DNA of 64,000 nucleotides. Source: Paragorgia papillata (Eukaryota; Cnidaria; Anthozoa; Scleralcyonacea; Coralliidae). Positions 62,316 through 64,000 of the stretch are shown here, piece after piece (position 1 is the first letter of the stretch; every line of letters begins with the position of its first letter). Position numbers and translations under genes: made by a program. The stretch spans positions 496,001 through 560,000 of the forward strand of contig JAWNZC010000106.1 of assembly GCA_035771165.1 (NCBI GenBank). Reading direction: 5' to 3'. The notes below the pieces were generated by a model, which ran no database searches, was not told the DNA's origin, and was given only the letters and a program-made list of their open reading frames with translations.

Positions 62316-62588
62316 CAGAACTCGCGATCAAGCTCTCGCCAACGCCCTCCGTGGCTCAGTGGTCAGAGCATTACACTAGAGTAGCAAGGTTGTGGGTTCA
62401 ATTCCTGCCGGAAGGCCTGTGTAGTTGCATTTTTCGCAACTGGTCCCGGTTTGGTCTTGAAATGTATATATTCTACACTCGAATTTTCCTTCACCAAAAA
62501 TCCCTAGAACATGCTATGTAATCGAGTGAAATGCCCAATATTACTTATAATATATCCAATTCTCTCCTGCCATTACCACCTTAATATA
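62316..62588 (+). repeat. tRNA-derived SINE, copy 3
   Basis: Full head with A box TGGCTCAGTGG and B box GGTTCAATTCC. Joined to copy 4 by a (TA)n linker. About 98% like copy 1 by eye. Confidence 0.85.
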
Positions 62589-62600
62589 TATATATATATA

Positions 62601-62836
62601 CAGAACTCGCGATCAAGCTCTCGGGAACGCCCTCCGTGGCTCAGTGGTCAGAGCATTGCACTAGAATCGCAAGGTCGTGGGCTCAATTCCTGCTTGAAGG
62701 CCTGTGTAGTTGCATTTTTCGCAACTGGTCCCGGTTTGGTCTTAAAATGTATATATTCTACACTCGAATTTTCCTTCACCAAAAATCCCTAGAATATGCT
62801 ATGTAATCGAGTGAAATGCCCAATATTACTTATCAT
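62601..62836 (+). repeat. tRNA-derived SINE, copy 4
   Basis: Slightly more diverged (CTCGGGAACGCCC, B-box GGCTCAATTCC). Ends at CAATATTACTTATC and runs into other sequence instead of another (TA)n. Confidence 0.82.
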
Positions 62837-62989
62837 GTATGAATAAAATGCTTGATTGCATTCGTACCAAAATTATGCAAATTGTTTGCATAAAATAAGG
62901 ATAATGAGCGGAATCAAGCATTTCTTCCACACGGAGAATCTTGCAGTCAGAATTTTTATTAATTTCTCATTCAAATTTTGACTAAATTC

Positions 62990-63118
62990 ATCCACAATTT
63001 AACACATTGGTCGTTGGTCTATGGCCAACCCTTCTGCGAACTTTCATGAAAATCGGTGCAATTCTTTTTGAGATATCCTGGCGACAGACAGACAAACAAC
63101 CCAACAGATAAACAAACA
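62990..63118 (+). repeat. LINE/SINE 3' tail with GACA/AAAC repeats
   Basis: ACCCTTCTGCGAACTTTCAT-type sequence (as seen: CCAACCCTTCTGCGAACTTT) followed by AAAATCGGTGCAATTC, TTTTTGAGATATCCTG and GACAGACAGACAAAC. This word order is typical of RTE-group LINE 3' ends and SINEs that share them. No ORF. Confidence 0.6.
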
Positions 63119-63159
63119 AGGCTTAATGAAGAGGCTTTATACAACAACGCTTAGAAATT

Positions 63160-63292
63160 GTTTTTCTCCGAAGAAGCTCTAGTGTTCTCCTCCGAAGAGG
63201 CCCATTTGTTCTCCTCCGAAGAGGCTTACAACGAGGCTTAATACAATTTGTTCTCCTCCGAAGAGGCTCAATTTCCCGCCGAAGAGGCTTAC
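63160..63292 (-). repeat. Repeated UUCG-loop hairpin motif
   Basis: CCTCCGAAGAGG occurs at 63189-63200, 63213-63224 and 63255-63266, with variants at 63165 and 63275. On the minus strand each reads CCTC-TTCG-GAGG, i.e. a C(UUCG)G tetraloop hairpin, one of the most stable RNA loops. The surrounding GAACAAAT spacer is partly repeated. A minus-strand ORF (63123-63377) with Pro-Leu-Arg-Arg repeats is a by-product. Confidence 0.7.
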
Positions 63293-63299
63293 TATTTAA

Positions 63300-64000
63300 T
63301 ACCATTAGCTTTTGAAAACTGTGGTAAATCATACTTACGACAAATCTGTGGTAATTAATCATCAAAGTACTTATCAATTAATAAACTGAAGTGAGCACCA
63401 ACAACGCTAGAGCACAACTGAACAAAGTCAAAATACAAAGTTTTATCGCAAAACCATAAATCAACGTGATGTGGAGATCGGAAAACCTCGGTCTGCCTAT
63501 ATCTTCGTATTCGCTATTTGATTGGTTACGAACGATACTGCCCCTTCGTACTCGCTGTTTGATTGGCTCCGATTCTTCTTTTGTTACCACTTTGATTGTT
63601 ACTTACACTTACACTTTTTTATAGAAAAAACTGTGAGTGTTTACATTAGGATGACATTAAAGTATACACTTACTATAATAAATACTAGTTATTTACATGA
63701 TATATGGGAAGATGGTCATAAGCAAACGATTTTTGGCAGTTCAAATTCCCAAATATTAACTAAGCTAAAAATCTTAGACTAACCATGTTACATGTAGAAT
63801 GTTGGTATTTTCAAAGTGTACTTAACAACAATCCAATCAGCAATGACACAAGGGAACATCAGTGGAATCATCTTGGAGATCAACAATCCTTTTCTTTCAT
63901 TGAGAAGTTGGCTTTCGCATCATCACTCAGTGTGTACCAGTCCAGTCCTGTAAAATGAGAAAATTAGTTCAATAATTTGTTAACTAATATTTAATTAAAT
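63300..64000. other. No supported gene to window end
   Basis: Small ORFs on both strands lack domains. A minus-strand block after the acceptor-like CATTTTACAG (63949-63958) reads LDWYTLSDDAKANFSMKEK and could be an exon, but only 19 residues are seen before a stop. Confidence 0.3.

Noticed and set aside
63123..63377. Arg-rich ORF (Pro-Leu-Arg-Arg-Arg repeats)
   Set aside because: By-product of the repeated CTCCGAAGAGG motif; no start context or homologue recognised.

Overview
This window is non-coding-rich, AT-rich metazoan nuclear DNA, dominated by transposable elements and their debris. The mix of families (Penelope-like elements with a GIY-YIG domain and hammerhead ribozymes, BEL/Pao and Gypsy LTR elements, CR1-like LINEs with an SGNH esterase ORF1, tRNA-derived SINEs, many foldback MITEs, and degraded SWIM/zinc-finger transposase-like and RecQ-like genes) suggests a marine invertebrate. 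My best guess is an anthozoan cnidarian, from resemblance only. There is no prokaryotic organisation: coding blocks are intron-split with GT/AG borders. I found no gene I would call intact and host-essential.

Layout. 0-5.4 kb: pieces of two CR1-like LINEs on the minus strand, one carrying a 265-bp foldback insertion with a 5-bp target duplication. 6.4-30.6 kb: minus-strand exons that together look like one large, decayed, transposon-derived gene. Read 5' to 3' they run C2H2 fingers (30.5 kb), SWIM (29.7), a Cys-rich block (29.4, 16.8), a transposase-like core (13.9-13.2), then ubiquitin-specific-protease (USP) Cys-box (11.2) and His-box (8.0) exons. Frameshifts and in-frame stops occur in many of these blocks. 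The gene is split by a BEL/Pao element (17.6-28.2 kb) whose own 3' LTR contains a younger Gypsy element (17.7-22.3 kb) with an ACATC target duplication.

30.6-40.1 kb: hAT-like and other MITEs, a 92-bp minisatellite, an orphan zinc-finger/Cys-rich ORF with one in-frame amber stop, a 358-bp near-perfect palindrome around a (TA)n core, a head-to-head tRNA-derived SINE pair and a 645-bp mariner-type MITE. 40.16-46.18 kb: a second Gypsy element with 152-bp LTRs, many lesions and an integrase deletion. Inside it sits a 1.4-kb Mutator-like element (9-bp target duplication) that appears to carry a fragment of a RecQ-like helicase gene.

46.2-48.75 kb: Penelope-like remnants, including two hammerhead ribozyme motifs with complete cores, a 246-bp palindrome and a 520-bp (AGTAA)n array. 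48.85-52.77 kb: a 35-copy, 112-bp satellite, each unit with a 13-bp-stem hairpin and with signs of a 4-unit higher-order repeat. 53-60.5 kb: two convergent decayed genes, a plus-strand C2H2 + DUF6589-like gene with an internal 507-bp tandem duplication, and a minus-strand RecQ-like helicase. 60.7-62.8 kb: four tRNA-derived SINEs joined by (TA)n, with a Penelope-like fragment ending in a third hammerhead motif lying between copies 1 and 2. The last kilobase has a LINE/SINE-like tail and repeated UUCG-loop hairpins.

The genes do not form a pathway. The story is nested transposition and decay. The best-supported new signals are the three hammerhead ribozymes next to Penelope-like sequence, the transposase-USP gene architecture, the helicase-fragment capture, and a foldback family whose hairpin arms differ in sequence yet stay self-complementary.
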